Source: Bacillota bacterium (GTDB lineage Bacteria; Bacillota; Clostridia; Lachnospirales; Lachnospiraceae). Taken from it: a DNA stretch of 64,000 nt. The position numbers were made by a program, and so were the translations under genes. The notes beneath the pieces were generated by a model. That model worked only from the letters and a program-made list of their open reading frames with translations, was not told the DNA's origin and did no database searches. Location: the NCBI GenBank assembly GCA_023415475.1, contig JAEZKL010000059.1, positions 1 to 64,000 of the forward strand, written 5' to 3'. Positions 9,384 through 18,643 of the stretch are shown one piece after another; the first letter of the stretch is position 1; every line of letters begins with the position of its first letter.

Positions 9384-9884
9384 TCATTTTATTATTGTGA
9401 ATTTTCCAATAATGGGTAATTGCTTTGCTTTCCCTCCGAACCCATTAATTAAACCAATCACGAAAAACACCATAACAATGATGCCAAATAACGGAAGCAG
9501 TATCCAACCTATGATAGGGATGATGCTTAAAATCACATTACCCGCAATGGTTGTAATAAGGAGAAGCAAGGATTGATTGGCATGAAATCTTGCATATTTA
9601 GATTCCGGGCAAGCAATAAGGGGTAAAAAGAATAGAATATAGGACAACCCTGCCATCGTTTTTCCTTTTTCGATATCTTCGGTAGTATAGCTATTATTCT
9701 GACTCTGCTGTGAAGCATTACTCTGCTGAGAAGCATTACTCTGCTGTGAAGCATAAGTCTGTTGTGAAGTATAAGCCTGCTGTGAAGCATTCGTCTGCTG
9801 TGAGGTGTTAGTCTGCTGCGAAGTGTTAGCGTCCTGACCTATAATTGGATCGTAATTATCTGCATTATTATTTTGCTCTGCCAT
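9384..9884 (-). CDS. DUF4870-like membrane protein with Gln-rich repeat
   Basis: A 166-residue protein. GGAGGG lies seven bases before the ATG at 9884 (MAEQNNNADNYD), so that start is preferred to the one at 9899. Residues ~18-60 form a low-complexity tail of hexapeptide repeats (SQQ-x-N/Y-A/T). Residues ~75-166 match the DUF4870 layout: a short amphipathic lead (GKTMAGLSYILFFLPLIACP), an ARFHANQSLLLLI loop, and two to three hydrophobic helices. Function of the family is unknown. The repeat is encoded by an 18-bp tandem repeat and could vary in copy number between strains. Confidence 0.75.
   Translation of the reverse strand: MAEQNNNADNYDPIIGQDANTSQQTNTSQQTNASQQAYTSQQTYASQQSNASQQSNASQQSQNNSYTTEDIEKGKTMAGLSYILFFLPLIACPESKYARFHANQSLLLLITTIAGNVILSIIPIIGWILLPLFGIIVMVFFVIGLINGFGGKAKQLPIIGKFTIIK
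9703..9829. repeat. 18-bp tandem repeat in coding sequence
   Basis: Seven degenerate copies of an 18-bp unit (CTCTGCTGTGAAGCATTA on the + strand) encode the SQQ-containing hexapeptides of the DUF4870-like protein. The repeat keeps the reading frame. Confidence 0.85.
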
Positions 9885-9936
9885 GTTAGAACCCTCCATT
9901 TTTCATCGCTTATAGTTTTGCGAGACCGTATCGAAG

Positions 9937-10280
9937 CTATTTCCTTCTTCTAGGTGTCGCAGCTGCTTCATTTGAAATAATAACTTCATCGCCATTATAG
10001 TAAACAACACTACAAAGGTAATAGTACTTCGTACCAGATTCTACCTTTTTATCAACATATTATGTAGTAGTAAGCACTGTACTCGTGATAGGGGTCAGAC
10101 TTTCTGCATCAGCAGATTTACCTTATATAAATGATAACCTATCACTTTCGTAGAATCACATACGCATTCCAGGATAAAGTTATATTTCTCGTTCCTAGTT
10201 TGGCGTTTAATTTAATTGCATCTTCCTTAAAGGAATATTCCTCCGGTTCCCCTGAAGGAGGTTCCGGTATCATCGACATC
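9937..10280 (-). pseudogene. decayed fibronectin type III domain gene fragment
   Basis: On the minus strand a whole FN3-like domain can be pieced together from three frames: KLGTRNITLSWNAYV, then (frameshift near 10158) DSTKVIGYHLYK, then (frameshift near 10121) GKSADAESLTPITSTVL, an in-frame stop at 10060-10062, and KKVESGTKYYYLCSVV followed by SNEAAATP. The order of strands and the Trp, Tyr and SNEA signatures match an FN3 module. The last frame ends at 9937. Upstream a PEPPSGEPEE linker may belong to the same gene. There is no intact start. This looks like the relic of a secreted multidomain enzyme or adhesin. Confidence 0.7.
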
Positions 10281-10445
10281 CCAAAGCAGATATGCTTAAA
10301 CAACCATGATTATCATTTTTCAGCTCATAAATCTTAACTTAAAGCTGAACATAATATACTAATTATAGTATTTGCTGAGATTAAAACCTTTCGTTAAGTT
10401 GCTGACTTGTATTTTTAAAATTTGCTATATTCAAGAATTTATACT

Positions 10446-11306
10446 TCATAAATTAGGGTTGGTTTTATATTCAACCGGAGATACACCTGTTAAGCGTTTA
10501 AAGGTAGTAGAGAAATGAGAGTTATTTATAAATCCACATTTTTCACCGATAAGCGTTATATTATCGTCGTTCTCTTTCATCATTTTTTTAGCATTCTCAA
10601 TTCTCAAATTTAATAAATATTCGTGTGGGGTTGTCCCCGTCTTTTCTTTGAACAAGCGGATGAAATGGTAAGGAGATATATTAATCTCACTGCATATATC
10701 TATAATTGAAATGTTAGAATTGTAAAATTCCTGCATATATTCTTTCGCGTTTTTCACATATCCATCACCTTCTGTAATACAATATCTACCAACATTACTA
10801 CTGTTACTTAATTCTCGTAAAATAGTTGCAACAATTTGAATACTCAGGCTGTCAACGATCATAGAACTCCGATTGCCATAGTTTTCAATCTCCTTCTTAA
10901 AATTATATATAGATCGCCTGATATTGTCAGAAGAAGGGTTTTCTACTTTTGAAAAAATAATATTATGATGGAAACCCATATCCTCAGCAATTTCATTAAG
11001 AAAATTTTTTTTAATCGTTAGTGCTGAATATCCACTTGTTATTGAATTATTTTTTTTACAATAAACATCTACATCGGGATTGAATACAATTATTTTATTC
11101 TTTGTAAACTCAAAATCTTTTTTACCTATCCTTACCGGTGGAGGTATATCGTTAGGTAATACAATATGATAGTCTTCCGTATAAATTGTTACGTCAGAAA
11201 TATATTTTTTAGGCATTAATAACGCAATATGATTCCCCTCATAAACCTCCGCACTATGATATACCCCTTCCGGAATTTGATCAATATAATGCTTAAAATT
11301 ATCCAT
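10446..11306 (-). CDS. AraC family transcriptional regulator
   Basis: A 286-residue soluble DNA-binding protein. Residues ~20-110 look like an AraC N-terminal cupin-type sensing domain; residues ~190-286 form the two-helix-turn-helix AraC domain. The first helix-turn-helix is SIIDICSEINISPYHFIRLF and the second follows NITLIGEKCGFINNSHFSTT with the characteristic FKRLTGVSPVEYK end. AAAGGA lies ten bases before the ATG at 11306. It is flanked by a pseudogene and a duplicated fragment, so its original target genes may have been lost. The inducer is unknown. Confidence 0.9.
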   Translation of the reverse strand: MDNFKHYIDQIPEGVYHSAEVYEGNHIALLMPKKYISDVTIYTEDYHIVLPNDIPPPVRIGKKDFEFTKNKIIVFNPDVDVYCKKNNSITSGYSALTIKKNFLNEIAEDMGFHHNIIFSKVENPSSDNIRRSIYNFKKEIENYGNRSSMIVDSLSIQIVATILRELSNSSNVGRYCITEGDGYVKNAKEYMQEFYNSNISIIDICSEINISPYHFIRLFKEKTGTTPHEYLLNLRIENAKKMMKENDDNITLIGEKCGFINNSHFSTTFKRLTGVSPVEYKTNPNL

Positions 11307-11428
11307 AGTATTTGTCCTTTCTTACCTATATCAATGCAATTACTTGCCTACAGGGAATTCAAGTCGATACTTTTACTATAATTATACCATTTATGGTAAA
11401 TATTTCTACAACATTTTTTTACTGCCTA

Positions 11429-11462
11429 GCAAACTCGGAAACTCTACACCTACCGAGTTTGC
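11429..11462. repeat. 10-bp perfect inverted repeat
   Basis: Arms GCAAACTCGG (11429-11438) and CCGAGTTTGC (11453-11462) enclose a 14-base loop. It lies 12 bases left of the duplicated kinase fragment and upstream of the AraC gene on the other strand. Confidence 0.55.
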
Positions 11463-11474
11463 ATTCTCCAATTC

Positions 11475-11543
11475 TAATAAAAAACTCCGGTTTTGAATAT
11501 CTGGTATTTATTTTTGCGTAGATGACTGTAGTAGCCCTACGTT
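11475..11543 (+). pseudogene. duplicated fragment of histidine kinase gene
   Basis: These 69 bases match 26892-26960 inside the LytS-like kinase gene with only four mismatches, all transitions. The encoded segment (IKNSGFEYLVFIFA) is the same; a CAG codon of the intact gene is TAG here. Similarity ends sharply on both sides. It is a gene remnant, not a functional coding region. Confidence 0.85.
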
Positions 11544-11741
11544 TATCTTCAGTACGCTAAACCTAGGCACCAAGGTGATAATACGTATACCAGTTGTTCA
11601 AGGTATAAATGCAGTAACCTTAATGAAGTAAGGTACCATCATCCGGATATTAGGAAGGACGGAGTTGGGCAATATTTAGTCTCTGGTTTCAGACATTCAT
11701 AGTTCCTCTGTTTATGCTTTAATCCATTTTTACACGACACA
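11544..11741. other. non-coding spacer after kinase fragment
   Basis: About 200 bp between the kinase fragment and the terminator of the GH88 gene. Six-frame reading gives only short frames with no family I recognise. It may hold further decayed coding sequence. Confidence 0.4.
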
Positions 11742-11790
11742 ATAAAACAAGGATTTCAGAGAGTGGAATCTCTAAAATCCTTGTTTTTCA
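11742..11790. terminator. terminator of the glycosaminoglycan operon
   Basis: Arms CAAGGATTTCAGAGA (11748-11762) and TCTCTAAAATCCTTG (11769-11783) pair over 14 of 15 positions around a 6-base loop. T-rich sequence follows on both strands (TTTTT on plus, TTTTATT on minus), so it may work in both directions. It lies just after the GH88 stop codon. Confidence 0.82.
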
Positions 11791-11803
11791 GCTATGCCTT
11801 CTC

Positions 11804-12949
11804 CTACCAGAACAGCATATCGGATCCTCTTAGCTTCAATATTGCTTCGACAAAATAATAATCCCCATATATAATAGGTATGTGCTGATTTTTCTTGTAC
11901 AACTCCGTTCCGTCCATTAAAATTGCTTGCTGTTCCTCGGACCAATCACAGTGACCTTTTTCCAAAGCTTTTAAAATACTGATGGCCGCGCTCAGATACA
12001 AAGGCTTTTCAAGTTCAGGGACACATTTCGCAATTTCTATCAATCCGCAAGCTGCAATTGCTCCGGCAGTCGTATCGATATAATCAGGTTCTTGCGGCTG
12101 ACGAAAATCACATCTTGGCACATAATCCGTACAAGCAACTGCAGATATAAAGTAATGGGCAACTCTTTTGGCTGTATCTAAATATTCTTGTTTCTTGGTG
12201 TGAATATAACTTAAAACAAAGCCATAAAGTGCCCAGCTTTGACCTCTGCTCCATGAAGAATGCGCAGCATCAAACCCTTGGGTAGAGGGTGTCCCCACAA
12301 CCTCTCCCGTTTCTACATCATACTCCAATACATGATAGACGGAACCATCCGGCCGGATGTGATTTTTCATTGCGGTGTCAGCATGACTCATTGCAAGCTG
12401 GGCAAATCGATTATCACCAAGCTCTCTTGACGCCCAATATAGTAAAGGTATATTCATCATACAATCAATGATTACCCACCCTGTTGTATGGTCACCATTC
12501 CATGCTCTAATGAATTTTCCGCTCAGATTGTATCTTGATGCAAGGCTGGATGCCGCAAAAAGGGTTCTATTTTTCGACTTGTCGCCACCAAACAGACGAT
12601 AGTTTACGCCGCTGGAAATAAGCCACATGAACCCTACATCGTGATGAAGAGAAGCATAATTTTCTAAAACCATGTCCATAAGATTCTCTGAATATTCTGC
12701 CGTAATTTTATATCTATCGTCCTTGGTTGCAACATACATCAACCACATAAGTCCAGGCCAAAAACCATTTGTCCATGCCTTAATGTCCTCGCCTTCTGTC
12801 ATACTGTCATGAATCCCATTGTGCGTCGTATAAGGTATTTTGTATCGGGATGTAATTGAGGTTTTCTCTAATTTTTTCTTAATATTCTCCCAGGTTTCAT
12901 CCAGCCACTCTTTATTCTGCTTTATAATCTTATCCATAGATTTTTCCAT
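11804..12949 (-). CDS. GH88 unsaturated glucuronyl hydrolase
   Basis: Removes the unsaturated uronic acid from disaccharides made by polysaccharide lyases, acting in the cytoplasm (no signal peptide). The 381 residues fit the family's usual 370-400. Typical UGL motifs are present: HDVGFMWLISSGVNYRL near residue 100, GWVIIDCMMNIPLLYWAS near 160, HADTAMKNHIRPDGSVYHV near 190, SSWSRGQSWALYGF near 230, and IPIIYGDYYFVEA at the end. The Asp residues in HDVGFM and IDCMMN correspond to the two catalytic Asp of characterised UGLs. AAAGGAG lies 12 bases before the ATG at 12949. It is the last gene of the operon with GH20 and a sugar importer, and a PL8 lyase upstream supplies its expected substrate. 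Confidence 0.92.
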   Translation of the reverse strand: MEKSMDKIIKQNKEWLDETWENIKKKLEKTSITSRYKIPYTTHNGIHDSMTEGEDIKAWTNGFWPGLMWLMYVATKDDRYKITAEYSENLMDMVLENYASLHHDVGFMWLISSGVNYRLFGGDKSKNRTLFAASSLASRYNLSGKFIRAWNGDHTTGWVIIDCMMNIPLLYWASRELGDNRFAQLAMSHADTAMKNHIRPDGSVYHVLEYDVETGEVVGTPSTQGFDAAHSSWSRGQSWALYGFVLSYIHTKKQEYLDTAKRVAHYFISAVACTDYVPRCDFRQPQEPDYIDTTAGAIAACGLIEIAKCVPELEKPLYLSAAISILKALEKGHCDWSEEQQAILMDGTELYKKNQHIPIIYGDYYFVEAILKLRGSDMLFW

Positions 12950-12991
12950 GCCTAATATATCTCCTTTGCTTAAAGTAGTTCAACATGTATA

Positions 12992-14875
12992 CTAAACATT
13001 CATGATACGGCGTGAGAAGTAATCATGTATATAAGGGCCTGTACATCCGTTATAAGGCAAGCGTTCAACTTTCAACTCCTCAATAGCTGAAATACTTCCG
13101 TCTATATATTCTTGTACTCTGCTTCTTGCCCGTATTATCCTCTCTTTTATTCCTCCAAAACGAGAATCAATTAGTTCAAATCCAAAAGGCTTATAGCTTG
13201 CATACCAAAGCTTTGCCATTTTTTCGTGCAACAGCATAATACTTTCTGATAGCGTTTCAAGCTCTCCAGTTATCTCTTCCAGAACCCTTCTGTCATCTGA
13301 AGTATATGCCTTTCTTAACCTTATTCCTAAATCACACTTTTGTTCTAAAACTTTGACATAATGCAGGTGAAAATCAAACAACTCCTCCAGTCCTTCCTGA
13401 GCGGGCAGCTGTTCCAATTGCTTTAGCAGATTATTGTAATGTGATTTTAAGTCAATCATTTCAAAATTTTTATCAAACAGCCCTAATAAGATGTCCTGAC
13501 ACAAAACTTGTTTGGAGATTACTACTATTCGGCTTTCTGTTTCACCAAAGCTATAATTCTCGTTTGCCATAGGTGTAAAAAATGCTGAACTGTCTATGCA
13601 GTCCACATCTAACAGTCGAAAAGCATATGCATCATATCCGGTGCAGATATGAAACATCTTATCCAGATGTTCATCGGTAACTTGGTCATGATAGTTATAT
13701 TCTGCATAAAGCTGCATTCCCAGCAGTGCTTCAAAAATATTGCATTCAGTGCCGTCATCCCCCCATAAGGTGGCGAAAACATAATTTACACCTGACCGGC
13801 GACAGACTTCCAGCCCCGCACGAGTAGATGAAAATGTTTGCCGATACTTTACCGACGGACTTCCCCAGGTCCAAATACCGCCCCCAAAAATAATGTTATC
13901 ACCTAGTTTTTTATGCTCCTCTATCATCTTTTCGTAAACCTTGGTATCGTTGTTGTAATAGTCCCAATAAACCATCGACACTTCGTTCGGAATCATTTCT
14001 GCGATATTTTTAGGAAACTCCGGATTCATCTCGTAGTAATCATGCGTTTTAGAACCCAACCTGAAAAACATATCACTCCACATCATTGGTTTAAAATTAT
14101 ATTTACAGGTGATGCCAACGACTTTTTGCAAATGCCGAAGCATTAACTCAAATTTATCTTCATAACCGTGCTTAACAAAATATTTACCAAAACCAATACC
14201 ATGGGCTTCGTCCATACCGATATGTATTTTGTCCGTTGTGAAGCATTCCCGCATAGTCGATATCATGTCTTCTATAAATTGATATGTGGCAGGTTCATCT
14301 ATTAACAGGATGTCTTCCGTATCCTTGATATTTCCAAAGGCCGACCAACGAAGAGGTTTCCCCAAATGACCTAGTGTTTGGATACAGGGAACCAACTCGA
14401 TACCAAAGACTTCTCCGTATGCAACCACTTCTTTTAATTCTTGCTTGGTATAAGCTCCCCTCATATAGCCGAAATACGGATGATTATCCATCTCGTATAT
14501 ATCTTCCGTATAAAGCATGAGTTGATTAAGTCCCATGCACGCCATATGCCTGAGGATTTTCTTTAAAGACTCTACCTTCAAAACACCGTTTCTGGATACG
14601 TCAATCATCATACCGCATGTCTCAAACCGAGCATCTTCATGCAGAAAAAAATCGGAAACGTTTTCCTTCAATTGATATAAGGTAATTGACAATGCCCTGA
14701 AAAACATATTCTTATCACTATATCCAATAAAAACATTCCCTTTTTCTATTTTTACTTCTAATCCATAGGGAAGCTTTCTCAGGTTAAGAACTTTTCCCCG
14801 CTCTGTTACATGATGTCCTAAGACCACCGTACCCTTTTCGAGCCCTTCCAGATCTCCACTAAAACAAATATCCAT
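12992..14875 (-). CDS. GH20 family beta-N-acetylhexosaminidase-like enzyme
   Basis: A 627-residue enzyme without signal peptide, expected to release N-acetylhexosamine from oligosaccharides inside the cell. The N-terminal ~85 residues resemble the GH20 accessory domain. The barrel starts near FETCGMMIDVSRNGVLKVES (residue ~85), and the catalytic Asp-Glu pair is in KIHIGMDEAHGIGFGKY near residue 218. A Trp-rich segment typical of the active site follows (FGGGIWTWGSPSVKY, FATLWGDDGTECN). The C-terminal 200 residues are helical. AAGGAGG precedes the ATG at 14875. Its place between importer permeases and UGL supports a role on hyaluronan or chondroitin fragments. Exact substrate (GlcNAc or GalNAc) is inferred only. 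Confidence 0.88.
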   Translation of the reverse strand: MDICFSGDLEGLEKGTVVLGHHVTERGKVLNLRKLPYGLEVKIEKGNVFIGYSDKNMFFRALSITLYQLKENVSDFFLHEDARFETCGMMIDVSRNGVLKVESLKKILRHMACMGLNQLMLYTEDIYEMDNHPYFGYMRGAYTKQELKEVVAYGEVFGIELVPCIQTLGHLGKPLRWSAFGNIKDTEDILLIDEPATYQFIEDMISTMRECFTTDKIHIGMDEAHGIGFGKYFVKHGYEDKFELMLRHLQKVVGITCKYNFKPMMWSDMFFRLGSKTHDYYEMNPEFPKNIAEMIPNEVSMVYWDYYNNDTKVYEKMIEEHKKLGDNIIFGGGIWTWGSPSVKYRQTFSSTRAGLEVCRRSGVNYVFATLWGDDGTECNIFEALLGMQLYAEYNYHDQVTDEHLDKMFHICTGYDAYAFRLLDVDCIDSSAFFTPMANENYSFGETESRIVVISKQVLCQDILLGLFDKNFEMIDLKSHYNNLLKQLEQLPAQEGLEELFDFHLHYVKVLEQKCDLGIRLRKAYTSDDRRVLEEITGELETLSESIMLLHEKMAKLWYASYKPFGFELIDSRFGGIKERIIRARSRVQEYIDGSISAIEELKVERLPYNGCTGPYIHDYFSRRIMNV

Positions 14876-14903
14876 TCCTTCGCCTCCTTATTAACAGTTG
14901 TTT

Positions 14904-15791
14904 TCAACCTTTCACCGCTCCGATTGTAATCCCTTTAACAAAGAATTTCTGTAAAAATGGATAAACACACAGAATTGGCACTGTTGTTATGATAATCGCA
15001 GCATATTTAATCGTTTCTGCATATGTGTCAAACCGATCACCGCCACGGGACATTTCTCCATTCCCCAAGGTGTTCTGGTTCATGATAAGCAGAGCTCTCA
15101 GTATATTCTGTATAGGAAGAAGCTTATTATCTTGAATATAGATAGATGCCTGGAACCAGTTATTCCAATTTCCCACCGAATAATATAGCAGAACCACAGC
15201 GATCGACGGCATTATCAGTGGTGCGATGATTCGAAACAACACCACAAGATCATTGGCTCCGTCTATATAAGCGGATTCTGCAAGACTGTCCGGCAGGTTT
15301 TCTATTGCCGTCTTACAGATAATTGCATTATACATGCTTAAGGCGCCGGGTATAATCAGCGCTGCAAGATTGTTAAATAGCCCCAATGATTTTATGTTCA
15401 AATACATCGGTATCAGTCCACCGCTAAAAAACATTGTGAATACCATTATAATAACAATTATTTTTTTATATCTCACATTTTTAGAGGCCATGAAATATGC
15501 TGCAAACAGAGTCAGGATCAAATTCAACGGTAAGGAAAATGCCAAAATCAAGATACTGTTTTTAAACCCACTGGAAATAAGTGGGTGTTGAAAAGCCATA
15601 CGATATGCACCTAATGTAAAATCTCTGGGCCATAAGAGAATACCGGGGTTCGCCACTAGCTGTGTATTATTGCTGAAGGATGCATTCAGCACGTGTAACA
15701 TAGGATATGCCGTGACAATTACTAAAACAAGCATAAATACGGTGTTGCATAAGCCGAATATCCGGTCTGCTTTACTGATTTTATGTTTCAT
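14904..15791 (-). CDS. carbohydrate ABC transporter permease (CUT1, LplC-like)
   Basis: Inner-membrane permease of a sugar importer; 295 residues with six predicted helices. The EAA loop that contacts the ATPase is visible (AESAYIDGANDLVVLFRIIA). The frame is open to 15836, overlapping the end of the upstream permease gene, but AAAGGAG lies seven bases before the ATG at 15791 (MKHKISKADRIF), so this start is used. It forms an importer with the preceding permease and the lipoprotein binding protein. No ATPase gene is present; CUT1 systems often share a housekeeping MsmK-type ATPase. Confidence 0.92.
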   Translation of the reverse strand: MKHKISKADRIFGLCNTVFMLVLVIVTAYPMLHVLNASFSNNTQLVANPGILLWPRDFTLGAYRMAFQHPLISSGFKNSILILAFSLPLNLILTLFAAYFMASKNVRYKKIIVIIMVFTMFFSGGLIPMYLNIKSLGLFNNLAALIIPGALSMYNAIICKTAIENLPDSLAESAYIDGANDLVVLFRIIAPLIMPSIAVVLLYYSVGNWNNWFQASIYIQDNKLLPIQNILRALLIMNQNTLGNGEMSRGGDRFDTYAETIKYAAIIITTVPILCVYPFLQKFFVKGITIGAVKG

Positions 15792-15816
15792 AACTTTACT
15801 CCTTTCATCCTTACTA

Positions 15817-16752
15817 CTAAAACAATCCGGAATCATTTACCTTTTTGCTGATTCGATTTGTAATTAATAAAAAGCTTATATTAACCATCGAATTAAATAA
15901 TCCAACTGCTGTACTGTAGCTGTAACTTGCTTCCACGATACCCTTGCGATATACATAGGTGGATATGACATCGGCAACCTGATAGGTGAGCGGCTGATAA
16001 AGCAGCAGAATTTTTTCGTATCCAACGTTTAATATACCGCCCATTCTTAATATGAATAAAATTGTGATTGTTGGCATAAGTCCAGGCAATGTAATATAGA
16101 GCATTTGCTTCAATCGCCCTGCACCATCCACTCTTGCGGCTTCATATTGCTCCTGGTCAATTCCAGCAAGTGCCGCCAAATAAATAATAGAATCCCACCC
16201 AATATTTTGCCAGATCCCGGACAGGATGTAGATTGAATAAAATATATCCTTGGCTGATAGCAGATTACTCCTTGTTCCACCAAATGCTGCAATAATATCA
16301 TTGAATACCCCATCGCTCTGACAGAATGCCTTTATTAAACCGGATACAACAACAATGGAAATAAAATACGGCATGTAGGATATTGTCTGAACGACTCTTT
16401 TGAATTTATTATTCTTAATCTCATTCAGCAGCAATGCTAATAGAATGGGGGCAGGAAATCCAAACAATATGCTGAGTAAACTGATGGAAAATGTATTCCT
16501 TATTAGCCGCAGGAAATATACATCCTTGAAAAATGTTATAAAATTATCCAGTCCAACCCATGGGCTATTTGCAATGCCCAAAAAGGGTTTATAGCGCTGA
16601 AAGGCAATAACAATTCCGTACATTGGTTTATAGGAAAACAGGAACAAATATATAAGAACCGGTAGTACAATAAGATATTTATATTTATTTCTTTTATAGT
16701 CTTTTACAATTTCATTCCATTGGGAAGAACCTGGTATTGATTTTTTTGCCAT
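15817..16752 (-). CDS. carbohydrate ABC transporter permease (CUT1, LplB-like)
   Basis: Partner permease, 311 residues, six predicted helices. The N-terminus has the LplB-family look (KYKYLIVLPVLIYLFLFSYK followed by PMYGIVIAFQRYKPFLGI). The EAA loop reads EQYEAARVDGAGRLKQMLYI. It is 25 bp upstream of the second permease gene and follows the binding protein after a 133-bp gap holding a hairpin. With those genes it should import oligosaccharides produced by the PL8 lyase; the specificity is inferred from context. Confidence 0.92.
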   Translation of the reverse strand: MAKKSIPGSSQWNEIVKDYKRNKYKYLIVLPVLIYLFLFSYKPMYGIVIAFQRYKPFLGIANSPWVGLDNFITFFKDVYFLRLIRNTFSISLLSILFGFPAPILLALLLNEIKNNKFKRVVQTISYMPYFISIVVVSGLIKAFCQSDGVFNDIIAAFGGTRSNLLSAKDIFYSIYILSGIWQNIGWDSIIYLAALAGIDQEQYEAARVDGAGRLKQMLYITLPGLMPTITILFILRMGGILNVGYEKILLLYQPLTYQVADVISTYVYRKGIVEASYSYSTAVGLFNSMVNISFLLITNRISKKVNDSGLF

Positions 16753-16816
16753 TCTTTTATCTCCTTAAAGCAACAAATTTCACGCTTCGCGAGAAATTCT
16801 GTTTTCATAAATACAA

Positions 16817-16842
16817 GGCTACAGCTCTCTTTTGCTGTAGCC
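16817..16842 (-). terminator. intercistronic hairpin between binding protein and permease genes
   Basis: Perfect 9-bp arms GGCTACAGC and GCTGTAGCC with an 8-base loop. No long T-run follows on the minus strand. Such stem-loops in sugar importer operons commonly raise binding protein levels over permeases by partial termination or mRNA stabilisation. Confidence 0.55.
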
Positions 16843-16885
16843 CTGCACTATATACTGTAGCTTAATACAAAGGATAATTTATAGA

Positions 16886-18553
16886 TTATCTTTGCAAGAA
16901 TCTGTCATAAGCTGCCTGTTGGATTGTCAGTAGCTTCTGAAGCCCCATGTTATCCAGGTCGGCAAGAAATTTATCAAAATTATCGAGTGATTCTTCTCCA
17001 GTTACAAACTTCAGGGACATTTCCTGGATATAAGTCTGAAGAGCGGCAGTGATTGAAGCTGCTTCATTGCTCTCTTCAGCTGTTTTGATTACTCCCGATG
17101 GATAGATATGCTTCTCGGTTTCCTGATTCTGCAACCATGTATCAACGGCAGTAACTGCTGTCGGGTTATTCTTCTGTCGTACCAACTGTTCTGCTTGAAT
17201 ACCGATACTACCCCATTGAGCACAGGCATATTTATCCAGTGCAGCACTTGCTCCTTCCGGATCTTTAAGAATTAAATCTGTATAAGTGGGAACACCATCT
17301 ACCATTGTATAGGTCTCGCCCTCTGTGCCAAAGTTCGTATAGCGGATACCTTCTTCAGAGTAAAAGTAATCCAGCCATTTTAGTGCTATATCTACCTTAT
17401 CTTCATCGCAGCTAGTTGTGATTGCAGCTGCCAATGGACGAACAGTGTCATCCATTTGTGTATACATAACCGTATCACCCGCATTTAAAACAGGATAGGG
17501 GATACCTTCCCAATTTGCAGTGGAACCTTCATTGGTTGCGTCAGCTAACCAGTTAGTCATCTGACCCATACTGGTAATAGCAATTCCGACCTTATTATTT
17601 AGCACCTTTGTGCGCATGCCTGCATCATCAATAGTCAGTGTGTCGGTGTCAATGAGACCCTCCTTATACCATTGATTTAATTGTGACATATAATTTTTCC
17701 AGTTGGTTGTTGCCATGGAGCATTGTACCTTTTGGTTGTCATCGAGATAGAAAAGCTCGTTATCCTCTATGGCAAAGGAACCTCTTGTTCCAAAGCTTCC
17801 TGCTAGTCCTACGTTCATCTTGGTAGAAACGATGGAAAATGCGAATTTTGCTCCATATTTATCGTTAAAGGTACGAATTACCTTATCAAAGTCAGCTATT
17901 GTGACCGGCACCTCCAACCCGCATTCTTCTAGCCAATCCTTACGGACAACAGGACCTATATATACCGCATTCCATTGACTTTCACGGAAACCTACAAAGC
18001 CATAATATTTACCGTTATCCGTTTTTACGCTCTTATTATTATAAGAATTCGACTGAAGGTATTTCCAATAGTTCGGAGCCTTTTGTGGAAGAATTTCCGT
18101 TAGATCACGGATAATTCCTTCGTCTATGTACTGCTCTGCATCTTTACCAAGATTATTATTAATGATAATATCCGGTAATTCACCGCTATTCAGCATTAGG
18201 TTGAATGCCTGCGTCGCATCAGTACCAGTGGTCGGGAAGACCCATTCTACTTCAATACCTGTATTTTCAGCAAGTCCGGTGTGAAAGGGTGACTCAGTAT
18301 AGCTGGTGTAGGATTTTTGAGGAGCCATATAACTGGACCACACCGTCAGCTTCTGATCAGTATTAATAGGATATCCCTGTTCCTCCTCTTGCTGACCTGC
18401 CTCTGTCGTTGGTACAGTGGTTGAGGTCGCTGTGTTATTCCCAGAAGATGTATTAGTTTCCTCTGTCTCTTTTTTAGCGCAGCCTGTCATACCAAGGACT
18501 AAGGTAAGGCATAACAGAAGAGCCATTAATTTGTTGCAATTGCTTTTTTTCAT
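16886..18553 (-). CDS. extracellular solute-binding lipoprotein of sugar ABC importer
   Basis: A 555-residue lipoprotein that captures substrate outside the membrane for the two permeases. The signal peptide ends in a lipobox (LVLGMTGC, Cys near residue 25), followed by a Ser/Thr/Glu-rich linker of ~35 residues and a family 1 periplasmic-binding fold. The size (about 500-560) fits the LplA/YtcQ group found with LplB/LplC permeases. AGGAGGAAA precedes the ATG at 18553. Direct repeats proposed as AraC-type sites lie 90-150 bp upstream, between this gene and the PL8 lyase gene. It heads the five-gene set of importer, GH20 and GH88. Confidence 0.93.
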   Translation of the reverse strand: MKKSNCNKLMALLLCLTLVLGMTGCAKKETEETNTSSGNNTATSTTVPTTEAGQQEEEQGYPINTDQKLTVWSSYMAPQKSYTSYTESPFHTGLAENTGIEVEWVFPTTGTDATQAFNLMLNSGELPDIIINNNLGKDAEQYIDEGIIRDLTEILPQKAPNYWKYLQSNSYNNKSVKTDNGKYYGFVGFRESQWNAVYIGPVVRKDWLEECGLEVPVTIADFDKVIRTFNDKYGAKFAFSIVSTKMNVGLAGSFGTRGSFAIEDNELFYLDDNQKVQCSMATTNWKNYMSQLNQWYKEGLIDTDTLTIDDAGMRTKVLNNKVGIAITSMGQMTNWLADATNEGSTANWEGIPYPVLNAGDTVMYTQMDDTVRPLAAAITTSCDEDKVDIALKWLDYFYSEEGIRYTNFGTEGETYTMVDGVPTYTDLILKDPEGASAALDKYACAQWGSIGIQAEQLVRQKNNPTAVTAVDTWLQNQETEKHIYPSGVIKTAEESNEAASITAALQTYIQEMSLKFVTGEESLDNFDKFLADLDNMGLQKLLTIQQAAYDRFLQR

Positions 18554-18643
18554 AAATCTTTCCTCCTGTCAATATATTGGTTGGTACATCACTAAGTCTA
18601 ATTTCCGTAATGTAAAATATCTATGGTTCATAATTAAAACCAC

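Noticed and set aside
9703..9829. Possible CRISPR-like repeat array
   Set aside because: Units are contiguous 18-bp copies without spacers and encode in-frame hexapeptides.
10131..10337. Plus-strand open frame
   Set aside because: Antisense to the decayed FN3 domain, no start signal, no similarity I recognise.
11312..11521. Small open frame ending in IKNSGFEYLVFIFA
   Set aside because: Only its last third resembles protein, and that is the duplicated kinase fragment ended by a nonsense codon. No ribosome-binding site.
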